Of a DNA stretch of 53,642 nt, positions 33,090 through 41,172 are shown piece after piece. The stretch covers positions 1 to 53,642 of the forward strand of contig JAZLCO010000036.1 in NCBI GenBank assembly GCA_045614225.1, written 5' to 3'. Every line of letters begins with the position of its first letter. Positions within the stretch are counted from its first letter, which is position 1. The position numbers and the translations under genes were made by a program. Below the pieces are notes generated by a model. That model worked only from the letters and a program-made list of their open reading frames with translations, was not told the DNA's origin and searched no databases. This stretch comes from UBA9715 sp045614225 (lineage in GTDB: Bacteria > Actinomycetota > Coriobacteriia > Coriobacteriales > Eggerthellaceae).

Positions 33090-34577
33090 CTACTTTGCGT
33101 CCTGCGCATCAACGATGGCGAACGAGACGATAACCTCGATTAGCTTGCTCGCGTCGGGCTTGCTCGCAAGCGCATCGAAATCGGTGAAGTCGACGATGTC
33201 ACGGATGCGCTTCAGGCGGTAATCGAGGCTGTTTCGGTGTAGGTTCAAGCATCTGGCCGCATCCGACATATGGAAGCCCGACAGCGCGTATGCGCGCAAC
33301 GTCTCGTAGAAATTGGTCCCGTTCTCCTGGTCGTAACGGTGCAGGCGCACGACTTCCGGATGAGCGTACGAGACGAGCAGTTTGTCGCCGCGTAGTGCTT
33401 CGGCGATGTAGTCGGCCGAATGCTCGTCAGCATACGACAACGCAACGCCGTCCTGCAGGCACCTGCATGCCTCGCGCTGAGCTTGCCGATAGAGCAGCTG
33501 ACACTGGAGGACCCCCTCGCGTGCAGCGCTGACGCCGCAGATGAAATCGTCGCCGAGCAGCGAAGGTAGCTGCGCTGCAATGCTGTCGCGCACGACCAAC
33601 CGCGATTCGTTTTCCAAGACGACGAGCTCGTTTCCCAACATGAAGGAAATCGTGTTGGGGAACCTGTGCAGTAGCTCATTGAGCAAGCGCGGGAGCAAAA
33701 CCGCCTCGCCGTCCGCGCGCTCGCGCACGACGTACACGCGAAACGCGTCAGCGGAGCTCCATTGCTGTGCGCGCAGGAATAGCGAGATCTCAGGCTCGTC
33801 GAATACGCCTTCCATGACGAACTGGGAGAACGCGTCTGTCACCTGCGAGGTCGGGCTATACATCCAATAGAGTTGCTCCATGTGCCGCTCCATCGCCTTT
33901 ACCAGGATGTAGACGATGCGCTTGAGACCGCGTCTGAAGGGTTTGTCGAAGCCGAACATGACGAAATGCCCGGCCATGAAGCCATTCGGTTTCAGGCTGC
34001 AATGCATGTACTCGTTGCCGCCCAAGACCGACTTGCGCGTCTGCGGATACGTGTCGCGCCAGACCTCGGGCAGGTTGATCATGTCGCGTAGCCTTCTGAT
34101 GCCCGCTGATGTCATGGCTCGATCTCGCAGAATCTCGGCCCAATGCCAATGGATGTCGGCGCCGTAGTTGCTCGAAATCGCGAATGCACGGCCGTCGGGG
34201 GCGTACGCGAATACAGGTGACCCGAGCACGTCGTCGCTTGCGTCAACCATGTGCTGCAACCCGTTTTCGCAACCGATAAGCCCCTCGATCGTCCGCTCCC
34301 AGCTATTGAAGCGGTCGATGATGTCGCACACCTCGTCGAAGACCTCTTCGGTAGGAACGCCGTTCACGACAATCATGTCGTTGCGGTGCATGATGACCAC
34401 GTCGTCGACGCTGTCTGGGAAGAAGTCCTTTGCATGGCAGACGTACACGGCCTCAGCCGAAATGTGGGATGATGAGATAAGGCGCGCGAAGGAAATGCTC
34501 GGGGAGCCTTCGTCTATCAAGGGCAAGACGTCCTCGTAATCGAGCGACTCGCATATGTCCCACATGCTGAGCTGCAT
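33090..34577 (-). CDS. PucR/CdaR-type regulator next to the molybdoenzyme
   Basis: A 495-residue regulator with an AGGAGG ribosome site. The C-terminal ~70 residues (TLRAYALSGFHMSDAARCLN; LHRNSLDYRLKRIRDIVDF) are the PucR-type HTH_30. The middle has a GGDEF-related/CdaR-like fold (SFMLGNELVVLENESRLVVR), and the N-terminal ~230 residues probably sense a ligand. It is upstream of, and on the same strand as, the molybdoenzyme genes with ~240 bases between, where TTTGTNCAAA sites lie. It is probably the substrate-dependent activator. A paralogue lies at 36083. Confidence 0.85.
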   Translation of the reverse strand: MQLSMWDICESLDYEDVLPLIDEGSPSISFARLISSSHISAEAVYVCHAKDFFPDSVDDVVIMHRNDMIVVNGVPTEEVFDEVCDIIDRFNSWERTIEGLIGCENGLQHMVDASDDVLGSPVFAYAPDGRAFAISSNYGADIHWHWAEILRDRAMTSAGIRRLRDMINLPEVWRDTYPQTRKSVLGGNEYMHCSLKPNGFMAGHFVMFGFDKPFRRGLKRIVYILVKAMERHMEQLYWMYSPTSQVTDAFSQFVMEGVFDEPEISLFLRAQQWSSADAFRVYVVRERADGEAVLLPRLLNELLHRFPNTISFMLGNELVVLENESRLVVRDSIAAQLPSLLGDDFICGVSAAREGVLQCQLLYRQAQREACRCLQDGVALSYADEHSADYIAEALRGDKLLVSYAHPEVVRLHRYDQENGTNFYETLRAYALSGFHMSDAARCLNLHRNSLDYRLKRIRDIVDFTDFDALASKPDASKLIEVIVSFAIVDAQDAK

Positions 34578-34740
34578 GATTCTCGACCTCCTGCCGAATC
34601 GACTGAGCGACGAACTCCCACGTAGCGAATTCTACGCTAATCGATTGAGTTAGGCGATTCTCTGGACGCTTCCTCGTCAAGAGCGGCTAAAGGCCGTTGC
34701 CTGCGTCGACCATGTGGCCTCTGGCTCACCGACAATAGGA

Positions 34741-34772
34741 AAGAGGGAGGTGGAATGAACCGCCTCCCTCTT
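34741..34772 (-). terminator. intrinsic terminator after URO-D gene
   Basis: A 13-bp stem (AAGAGGGAGGTGG with CCGCCTCCCTCTT, one T-G pair) with a 6-base loop lies 32 bases past the stop on the minus strand and is followed by TCCTATTG. The T tract is short, but the stem is strong. Confidence 0.7.
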
Positions 34773-34804
34773 GTCAACGCTAGCCGATTACGTCGAGCAA
34801 CGCG

Positions 34805-35914
34805 TTACACCTGATAGTCAATCGTCGCCTGAACGATCGCCTGGACGTTTTCCTCCTTCGCGTTAAGCGGCACATCGCAGCCAGAGCTGACAATCAAGCC
34901 AGACTTGGGACCGCAATCATCGATGAGCTTCGTCACGTAGTCATAGCATTCGTCGGGCGTACCGAACGCCAGCTTGCTGCTGGGAACATCGCCGAGCAAG
35001 CACATGCGATCGTCCAGGATTTCGCGGGCGAGCCTGATATCGGTTGCGCCGTCCAACATGAGTATGCATTTGCGGGCGGGTAGTTCCTTGAGCGTTTCAA
35101 GCTCGCTGTCCCAGCAGCTGTCGAAATGCAAAACCGGGATGGTGCCGGCATCGATGGTCATCAAGATCATTTCCTTGAGATACGGCCAGACGAATTCCAT
35201 GAACGTATCATGGCTGAGCAGTTCAGGAGCTGCACGCCAGCCACCGACCCAGGCGCCTAACGGCTTTGCCATTTCGAGTTGCGCCTTGTATCCTGCGCGC
35301 ACATGTTCGAAGGCCGCATCAAGAGCGCTTTTCACCAGTTCCGGTTCCTCGCATATATCCATGAAGAAGTTCATCAACTGCCTACCGCCGCAGAAGGCTT
35401 CGAACGGAGAGCCGTTGGAAAGCCCGTTCATGACGGGAATCTGAGCCTCTTCTGCAACACGCTGCATCGTTATGGGTGCATTCTCCAGGAACGGCACGAT
35501 GGTCGACTCTGGGTCGCCCAGACGTTCCACCAGGAAATCGTGGAGCCAATTCGCGTAGCCCTTGTCGAGGATGGCTTGATAGTCGTCAAATTCCATCACT
35601 TCCGCCTCGAGCACTTGCCATAAGTCGTTCTCATCGACATCGATTCCAGGCTCTCCGACATTCGAAAACCAGAGGAGCTTCAACGCACTCGTGCAGAAAA
35701 TCGGAGAATGCATCGAGTCGATACCAGGATGGGCCTTCAAGAACTTGATCGTGCCATCTGTTGCAGCAGGAAAGTCGCTCAAGTATCGCTGCATGGTAAG
35801 GCCCGACCAACGAGCTACATAGGCAGGCCCGCTGTACGAGAACGGAATCTTGTCGACAGGCTCCATCTTGACAGCGTTCAGCGTTCGTTTCAGGCGTTGC
35901 TCATAGGTGTTCAT
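34805..35914 (-). CDS. uroporphyrinogen decarboxylase-like (URO-D/MtaA-type) protein
   Basis: The ATG at 35914 follows GAGGAGG. The 369-residue protein has the URO-D barrel pattern (RLKRTLNAVKMEPVDKIPF; GGWRAAPELLSHDTFMEFVW; PYLKEMI), with His and Cys residues in VLHFDSCWDSE and SSGCDVPLNAKEENVQA that suit the zinc site of corrinoid methyltransferases such as MtaA. These residues and the lack of heme genes argue against a role in heme synthesis. No corrinoid protein gene is adjacent. It is divergent from a PucR regulator, so it is likely induced by a substrate, perhaps in methyl transfer from a methoxylated compound. Confidence 0.8.
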   Translation of the reverse strand: MNTYEQRLKRTLNAVKMEPVDKIPFSYSGPAYVARWSGLTMQRYLSDFPAATDGTIKFLKAHPGIDSMHSPIFCTSALKLLWFSNVGEPGIDVDENDLWQVLEAEVMEFDDYQAILDKGYANWLHDFLVERLGDPESTIVPFLENAPITMQRVAEEAQIPVMNGLSNGSPFEAFCGGRQLMNFFMDICEEPELVKSALDAAFEHVRAGYKAQLEMAKPLGAWVGGWRAAPELLSHDTFMEFVWPYLKEMILMTIDAGTIPVLHFDSCWDSELETLKELPARKCILMLDGATDIRLAREILDDRMCLLGDVPSSKLAFGTPDECYDYVTKLIDDCGPKSGLIVSSGCDVPLNAKEENVQAIVQATIDYQV

Positions 35915-35958
35915 ACGATCCTCCTCGATAGGCAATTGTCCTTTTTGTTTGCCTTGGC

Positions 35959-36050
35959 ATGTATACTGCACCCCTTTTAATCGCAGGTATACATCTCATA
36001 GGAATGAATTTTGGTAAAATTCTTTTCATCAATTTGTCCTTTTGGTACAA
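35959..36050. promoter_or_regulatory. divergent regulatory region with paired repeats
   Basis: Between the URO-D gene and the second PucR gene lie the inverted pair ATGTATAC (35959-35966) and GTATACAT (35987-35994), and the direct pair TTTTGGTAAAA (36009) and TTTTGGTACAA (36040), 31 bases apart. The GGTACAA core recalls the TTTGTACAAA sites before the molybdoenzyme operon. These are candidate operators for the paralogous PucR regulators. Confidence 0.5.
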
Positions 36051-36082
36051 GCTGATATGACGTTAATTGGAGTGACATCATC

Positions 36083-37558
36083 ATGAAACTGAGCATGTCG
36101 ATGCTTGCCTGGTACTTGGGAAGCGAGCAAATCCTGGCATCGATCAACGAGGACGAGCCCACCATGAAGGGCATTCGTTTCATAACCGAAAACAGTGAGA
36201 AACCCACGCGCAGCTATGCGTTCATAGGGCCTGGCAAACACTATTCGTCGGATAGCCGTTATGCCAAAGGTTCTATCGTCGCGTGTGGTACGAGCTATCT
36301 CTATTCATTCGATAACGATTATGAAATGCTCATCAACAAAGTGCTCGAGGCTTTCGATTATTTCACCGACTGGGAGCGCAGGCTGACGGAAGCAGGATTG
36401 CAACATGCACCGCTGCAAGATCTCGCTCAGATCGTCTCTGAAGTCGTGGAAAACCCGCTCATGATTACCGGGCCCGATAGCAGCTTGCTTGCTTGGACTT
36501 CGTCACGCGCAGCTGGCCTCGATGATCCCTATTGGGACGCCGCTATAGCATCGGGCAAGATTCATCTGCATGTACAAAGCGATCCGCTCTTCACAACGGC
36601 TGGATCGACAATTCATGAATTCACGGAACGTCCCGTCATGGTGAGGAACGTGTATTCGGATGCCGAACCAGTCATGATGATGAACATGCAGAAAAACGGC
36701 GAATACTTGGCAACACTGGGCATCAAACAAGTTGATGCGCGTCTGACGAACTTGAACAAGCAGATTATCGGCATAGTAGTTCCCCACCTGTGCCGCGCGC
36801 GTGAATTCAGCGAAGCCGGATCGCTTGCGCGTAGTGACGCAGACGTCGTACGCGATGCGATCGAGGGGGCGCTCATACCACCAAATGCAACTCACCGCTT
36901 GATGAACTACGGCATAGCTTCGCCTTACCGCCTGTTTTCCTTCGTGCATACCACGAGAAAAGATCCGCAGGCTCTGACTGGGATAATCCGCCTGATTGAC
37001 AAGGCGCCAGTTCCGGCTGTTGCGCTGCAATACAAGGAAAACGTCATTGCGCTCATCAACGCAAAGGACGCTCCAGCACTCACCAACGAACTTGACGACC
37101 TCGAAAGCGCTTATCGCCAGATTGGCATTTCTGCTCCAGTCAGCTCGTTGGAGATGCTTTCGGTTGCATACGAACAGGCATCGTATAGCCTTTCGCGGCT
37201 CGGCGAGCGATCAGGCGCTATATTCTGCGAACATGTAGCCTACTCGTATTTGCTGTCGACGCTTTGGAAGCACCCCGAATCTCACAGCTTCACACATCCG
37301 GCTATCAACCTTCTGGAACGCTACGACGCTGAGAACAACACCGAATACCTGATTACACTTCGACAGTACATATTCAGCGGACGCAGCATGACGAAAGCGG
37401 CGGAGCAGCTCAACATACACAAAAACACGTTGAAATATCGCATGAGTCGCATCCGCGAGCTCACTGAGCTCGACACCGGCGATGCTGCCGACATGGATTA
37501 CCTGGCATTGTCGTTCCGACTGATTGCCCTTTCGGATGCTGCCGTTGCCAACGAATAG
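36083..37558 (+). CDS. PucR/CdaR-type regulator, paralogue 2
   Basis: A 491-residue protein of the same layout as the regulator at 33090: N-terminal sensing part (LSMSMLAWYLGSEQILASIN), middle region (RLFSFVHTTRKDPQALTGII), and C-terminal HTH_30 (LRQYIFSGRSMTKAAEQLNI; HKNTLKYRMSRIRELTEL). It is divergent from the URO-D gene, with paired repeats between them, the usual position of a local regulator. The effector is unknown. Confidence 0.85.
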   Translation: MKLSMSMLAWYLGSEQILASINEDEPTMKGIRFITENSEKPTRSYAFIGPGKHYSSDSRYAKGSIVACGTSYLYSFDNDYEMLINKVLEAFDYFTDWERRLTEAGLQHAPLQDLAQIVSEVVENPLMITGPDSSLLAWTSSRAAGLDDPYWDAAIASGKIHLHVQSDPLFTTAGSTIHEFTERPVMVRNVYSDAEPVMMMNMQKNGEYLATLGIKQVDARLTNLNKQIIGIVVPHLCRAREFSEAGSLARSDADVVRDAIEGALIPPNATHRLMNYGIASPYRLFSFVHTTRKDPQALTGIIRLIDKAPVPAVALQYKENVIALINAKDAPALTNELDDLESAYRQIGISAPVSSLEMLSVAYEQASYSLSRLGERSGAIFCEHVAYSYLLSTLWKHPESHSFTHPAINLLERYDAENNTEYLITLRQYIFSGRSMTKAAEQLNIHKNTLKYRMSRIRELTELDTGDAADMDYLALSFRLIALSDAAVANE

Positions 37559-37599
37559 CCATCGTGGAATGGCGCCGTCTTTTTTGATGGAATCGCGAG

Positions 37600-37666
37600 A
37601 ATGGGTCGGGGGCTTGACCCCAGCCCATTGCGCACAATGAATCGGTACCCTGGCCCCTGACTCATT
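37600..37666. repeat. two adjacent REP-like hairpins
   Basis: 37600-37629 (AATGGGTCGGGGGC against TGACCCCAGCCCATT) and 37636-37666 (AATGAATCGGTACC against GGCCCCTGACTCATT) are degenerate members of the same hairpin family as 30153, lying between the PucR gene and the first Nif11-like gene. Confidence 0.7.
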
Positions 37667-37785
37667 AAAGGACAGCATCGCGCCCCAACGGTTCGATTCC
37701 CTGAAATACTGCGCCTCCGTCTACGTATAATATGACGTAGGGCGAAAAGCCCGAATCACCCGCCCGCCTCAAGAGGAGGTCGACC

Positions 37786-38094
37786 GTGGACATCGAGAGC
37801 TACATAAAGGACCTGTCCCCCAAGCTGCAGGAGAAGGCCCGCGCGTGCGGCAGCGTTGAGGAGCTGCTGGCGCTCGCGAAAGAAGCCAAGATTCCCGTGC
37901 CCGACGAGGCGCTGGCGGCCATCGCGGGCGGAGACGATGTAGATGTCGGCTCCTGCAGTCCTGACTGTTGCCCGAACTGTGGGCATAGGGAAAAGCCCTA
38001 TTGGAGCGAGTGGCTTGATAACGGTGAGATTCGCGAGCACTACAAATGCTCTAAATGCGGAAAGAAGTGGTATCACGATTGGGATCCCGACTAG
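37786..38094 (+). CDS. Nif11-like leader fused to zinc ribbon, copy A
   Basis: GTG start after GAGGAGG. The first ~50 residues (YIKDLSPKLQEKARACGSVE; ELLALAKEAKIPVPDEALAA) match the Nif11-like leader of RiPP precursors and end in the IAGG motif typical of a leader cleavage site. The rest is not a usual core: it has CCPNCGHRE and KCSKCGKKW, a two-pair zinc ribbon. A TATAAT lies 55 bases upstream. Three relatives occur in the window. No maturase, C39 transporter or lanthionine enzyme is near. It may be a RiPP precursor, or a leader-like domain reused for protein interaction. Confidence 0.8.
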   Translation: MDIESYIKDLSPKLQEKARACGSVEELLALAKEAKIPVPDEALAAIAGGDDVDVGSCSPDCCPNCGHREKPYWSEWLDNGEIREHYKCSKCGKKWYHDWDPD

Positions 38095-38125
38095 TAGCGC
38101 TTCAATTCGAACAGGCTGACGGGGA

Positions 38126-38158
38126 AACGAGTCGGTGCCCTGGTCCTTAGCCTCGTTA
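38126..38158. repeat. degenerate REP-like hairpin
   Basis: AACGAGTCGGTGCCC and GGTCCTTAGCCTCGTT form an imperfect palindrome of the family best seen at 30153. Confidence 0.55.
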
Positions 38159-38323
38159 TTAGTGCCTGCCCTCGCTTTTGTGCCACGGTGTGGCAGGAAA
38201 TAGCGGGTAGGCATTATCTCTTTCGGGCATAGTTCCTGTGACCAGGCGTTTTAAAGCCGGGGCTTGGGGAAGCTGGGCAAAAACGATGACCACCCTCGCT
38301 TTTGTGCCGCATCTGTCGTTCGG

Positions 38324-38908
38324 TTACGAGACCCTTTCCACCATCATGTCGATGCCGAGTTTCACGCCAGACTGTTCCGAACTCGTCCAATTGTAAAAGA
38401 GCCGTGCGCTGTTTTCGGAATCTGCGAACTCGAGCATCATGTTTCCCGGATCGCATTTGAGGTTCTTGAGCTGGAACGTCTCGTGCAGTGTTATCACGGC
38501 ACGCTCGATTTTGAGGTTCTCCCAGTACCTCACTTCCCACTCGAAATTCTGCGTGCTCTCACCAACCGTGAGCGTGCCCGTCATATCTTCGTTGAGCTCC
38601 AGGGCTACGGGAACATCGAGGTCTGTCTCCTTGTCGGAAGCATTCGTTTTCGACTGAAGCGTCAGCATGTTGGTCTTCCAGGTGCCGACGTACGCCATGG
38701 CTTGCTCGTCGGCCTGCTGGGTCGCAGCCGCGCTGCTCGACGCATCGGCGCTTGCGTTTGCGCTTGCAGAGGCGGCTGTGCTTGCGTCCGAAGCTGCACT
38801 TGCGCTTGCACTCGGGCTTGCGCCCGCGTTCCCGCACCCAGCGAGTGCGATGGCGCATACCACCGCAAATACCAACACAAGCAGAGAGTCTTTCTTTGTG
38901 ATGTTCAT
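38324..38908 (-). CDS. Ser/Ala-rich lipoprotein
   Basis: A lipoprotein signal (VFAVVCAIALAGCGN, Cys near 25) is followed by a ~40-residue Ala/Ser low-complexity spacer and a ~120-residue beta-rich domain (VGTWKTNMLTLQSK; MTGTLTVGESTQNFEWEVRY; the NMMLEFADSENSARLFY segment), a lipocalin-like layout common in exported proteins of this class of bacteria. Ligand unknown. The low-complexity spacer resembles those in the lipoproteins at 18052 and 47328. Confidence 0.75.
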   Translation of the reverse strand: MNITKKDSLLVLVFAVVCAIALAGCGNAGASPSASASAASDASTAASASANASADASSSAAATQQADEQAMAYVGTWKTNMLTLQSKTNASDKETDLDVPVALELNEDMTGTLTVGESTQNFEWEVRYWENLKIERAVITLHETFQLKNLKCDPGNMMLEFADSENSARLFYNWTSSEQSGVKLGIDMMVERVS

Positions 38909-38980
38909 TGCGCCGTCCTTTCAACTTGAGTGGCATCATGCCGGTTCATTCATTATTAACGGCAATCACCGAAATCCCAG

Positions 38981-39286
38981 CTAACCGTCCAGGCTGTGTT
39001 TCACCCACTCGTTGCCGCAGCTGTTGCATCTCCAGTAATAGAGATAGCACCCCGGAGCATCTTCTTCCTTGTAGCAAGTGGTGTTCTTGCTCTTGCATTT
39101 CGGGCACTTCATGTTGCCGCAGTTCTCGGGATCGGCGTCGCCGCCGGCTATGGCGGCAAATGCCTCATCGGGCAGAGGCAACTTAGCCTCTTTCGCGAGC
39201 GTCAGCAGCTCCTCGACGCTGCTGCATGTGCGGGCCCTCTCCTGCAACTCTGGCGCCAGGTCCTTGATGTAGTCTTCCAGGTTCAT
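38981..39286 (-). CDS. Nif11-like leader fused to zinc ribbon, copy B
   Basis: The ATG at 39286 has AAGGAG upstream. MNLEDYIKDLAPELQERART then CSSVEELLTLAKEAKLPLPD and AIAGG form the leader; CPKCKSKNTT and CNSCGNEW form the zinc ribbon. Its promoter/leader DNA (TATAATGAA, then TCGAGAAGGAGCGCGGT before the ATG) closely matches that of copies C and D, so these are recent relatives with shared control. Confidence 0.8.
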   Translation of the reverse strand: MNLEDYIKDLAPELQERARTCSSVEELLTLAKEAKLPLPDEAFAAIAGGDADPENCGNMKCPKCKSKNTTCYKEEDAPGCYLYYWRCNSCGNEWVKHSLDG

Positions 39287-39433
39287 GACCGCGCTCCTTC
39301 TCGAGAGCCTCCATATTCGCCACTTCATTATACGGGCAATCGGGAGAACCGTTTCGCTGATGAACAGGGGTTGAGGCGCTGTTCATTCGTCTCTAGGTAC
39401 TCAATTCCCTTTACCAAATTGTGATATCATAAC

Positions 39434-39450
39434 GCATGTAAAATACATGC
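39434..39450. promoter_or_regulatory. palindromic operator of RHH-PIN pair
   Basis: GCATGTA and TACATGC form a perfect inverted repeat with a 3-base spacer, 19 bases before the antitoxin ATG and directly after TATCAT, a possible -10. The position fits autoregulation by the antitoxin. Confidence 0.7.
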
Positions 39451-39468
39451 ATATGAAGGAGGAGCGGG

Positions 39469-39936
39469 ATGCCGGCGTTGCAGGTGAGGGACTTTCCCCA
39501 AGAGCTTTACGATGAGCTGCGGGAATACGCAGCGCAGAACCATCGGAGCATTGCCCAGCAGACAATCGCATGCGTGGAAAACGAGATTCGCCGGAACAAG
39601 GCGGCGGCTGGGCAGGACGGTGCGAGCGATTATCAGGGCGATCCCGCAGACATTCCGATTCCTCCAGCAGTGCGCGAGGCCGCAGTGCATACGCGCAATG
39701 TGGGCGCGTACGGATGGGCTGGCGTCTTCCGGGTCGAGACCGAACAGGAACGCGAGGATCGTCGCATGAGGTGGCAGGAGCTGCGCCAGCGCTTCGCTGA
39801 TCTCGCAAAACTCTGGAACGGCCCAGCTCCTAGTTGCGAGGACATTGCCCAGATGGTCCACGACGGCCGCGATGAGCGCACAGATCGTATCATGATGAAC
39901 GTAGAGGGTTACCTGGCGGCAGAAGGGCAGGGCTGA
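39469..39936 (+). CDS. RHH-type antitoxin (FitA/VapB-like)
   Basis: AAGGAGGAG precedes the ATG. Residues 1-45 (LQVRDFPQELYDELREYAAQ, then NHRSIAQQTIACVENEI) are a ribbon-helix-helix DNA-binding domain of FitA type. The remaining ~110 residues are longer than in most antitoxins and probably wrap the toxin. It ends three bases before the PIN toxin ATG, so the pair is translationally linked. It should bind the GCATGTA palindrome upstream. Confidence 0.85.
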   Translation: MPALQVRDFPQELYDELREYAAQNHRSIAQQTIACVENEIRRNKAAAGQDGASDYQGDPADIPIPPAVREAAVHTRNVGAYGWAGVFRVETEQEREDRRMRWQELRQRFADLAKLWNGPAPSCEDIAQMVHDGRDERTDRIMMNVEGYLAAEGQG

Positions 39937-39939
39937 TCC

Positions 39940-40350
39940 ATGCTGGTGATCGATGCGAGTGCGGCAATCGGGCTCGTGCGCGCCGGCGGGGAAGGGGCCG
40001 CTTCAGCTCGGTTGATGGCCGATTGCGAGAAGGTGATTGCACCGGAGCTCTTCTGCGAGGAAGTTGCCCAAGTTGCGTGGAAATACGCCCATGTCGGGGC
40101 GTTGGATCGAGATGGCGCGGTCGCGATGATGCAGGCGACGCTCGGGTGTGTGAGCGAGTTCTTTCCCAACTGCGAGTTGGCTGAAGAGGCTCTCGCCGAG
40201 GCGATACGTCTGGACCACCCGTTTTACGATATGCTCTACTTCGTGTTGGCGCGACGGGCATCGTTACCGCTCCTCACCTGCGACAAGAAGCTTGCGAAGT
40301 TGTGCCGTGACAACGGCGTCGAGTGTATCGAGCTCATCGATTTCGCGTAG
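39940..40350 (+). CDS. PIN-domain toxin (VapC-like)
   Basis: A 136-residue PIN nuclease with conserved acids: Asp5 in LVIDASAAIGL, Glu in APELFCEEVAQV near 41, and Asp residues in LDHPFYDMLY and LLTCDKKLAKLC. VapC-type enzymes cut tRNA or rRNA at few sites. The immediate upstream RHH gene is the antitoxin. Nothing in the sequence suggests inactivation. Confidence 0.9.
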   Translation: MLVIDASAAIGLVRAGGEGAASARLMADCEKVIAPELFCEEVAQVAWKYAHVGALDRDGAVAMMQATLGCVSEFFPNCELAEEALAEAIRLDHPFYDMLYFVLARRASLPLLTCDKKLAKLCRDNGVECIELIDFA

Positions 40351-40392
40351 GCGCGATAACGACACCGACCCATTTTCGCGTGATTGCGGATG

Positions 40393-41001
40393 TTAATCGG
40401 TCGCTGACGCGAACAGCACCGCGAACCTGTTCAGGTGCATGTCGTAGATGCTCCAGCATGCCGTGCCCCACCACTCATGCCCCGCGTCGAAGCAGTTGGA
40501 CCAGTCCGTTGTCCACTCGTAGACTTCGAGCGCGTCGGTTCCTTCCGGGAAGAGTGCGTCGTTCACGCGCCGGAAGTCGTCCGGCGTGGCATCAAACCAT
40601 TGCGGAGGCTCCAGGAAAGCATACCAGTACGGTATCTGTTCGCCCGCATCGACGTCGGGGTCTTTGCGGTCGTAGATCACCGAGCCACCCTTGATCGTGC
40701 GCACGATCGTCGGCACGAAGAGGAATTCTTGCGGGTCGATAAGGTGCGCTCGCGCTTTCCCGAAATCGAGGCTCCAAGGGAAGAAGTCGTCTCTGATTCC
40801 CCTTGCGAACTTCTCTTCGGAGGCGCGCTGGTCTTCGAGGTAGCGCTCGATCACCTTGAGCATGGCGAACAGCACCGCTTCCCTGTGCGATCGAATTCCG
40901 CGATATGGGAAATCGGGCGCGATGAGGCAGTAGTCGATGACGCATCTGTCGTACTGCTTGTTGATGAGCTCATAGAACGGGTCGTGCGTCAGTTCGCGCA
41001 T
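40393..41001 (-). CDS. hypothetical 202-residue protein
   Basis: The ATG at 41001 follows AAAGGAG; a longer frame upstream lacks such a site. The protein is acidic and aromatic-rich (FFPWSLDFGKAR; YAFLEPPQWF; EWTTDWSNCFDAGHEWWG). The last motif recalls proteins described only as hypothetical in related bacteria. No membrane helix or signal. Function unknown. Confidence 0.7.
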   Translation of the reverse strand: MRELTHDPFYELINKQYDRCVIDYCLIAPDFPYRGIRSHREAVLFAMLKVIERYLEDQRASEEKFARGIRDDFFPWSLDFGKARAHLIDPQEFLFVPTIVRTIKGGSVIYDRKDPDVDAGEQIPYWYAFLEPPQWFDATPDDFRRVNDALFPEGTDALEVYEWTTDWSNCFDAGHEWWGTACWSIYDMHLNRFAVLFASATD

Positions 41002-41172
41002 GGTGGCTCCTTTAGACCTCGTGACCTCGCTGAGAACATGATATTCGAAGTCGTGCGCTGATGATGTGGTGAATGAGCGTGTCAGCTCGCATAGGAGCTT
41101 TTTCGTTATCCCTCTAGCAAGAATCACGACCAAACAGTACGATATTGGCAGAGCGATGCAAAGGGGCTATTC

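Noticed and set aside
34805..35914. Heme-synthesis uroporphyrinogen decarboxylase (hemE)
   Set aside because: His/Cys motifs, lack of heme genes and the regulator context fit MtaA-type methyltransferases better.
37688..37702. GGTTCGATTCC, like a tRNA T-arm
   Set aside because: Flanking bases do not form a full T stem, and no acceptor, D or anticodon arms are present.
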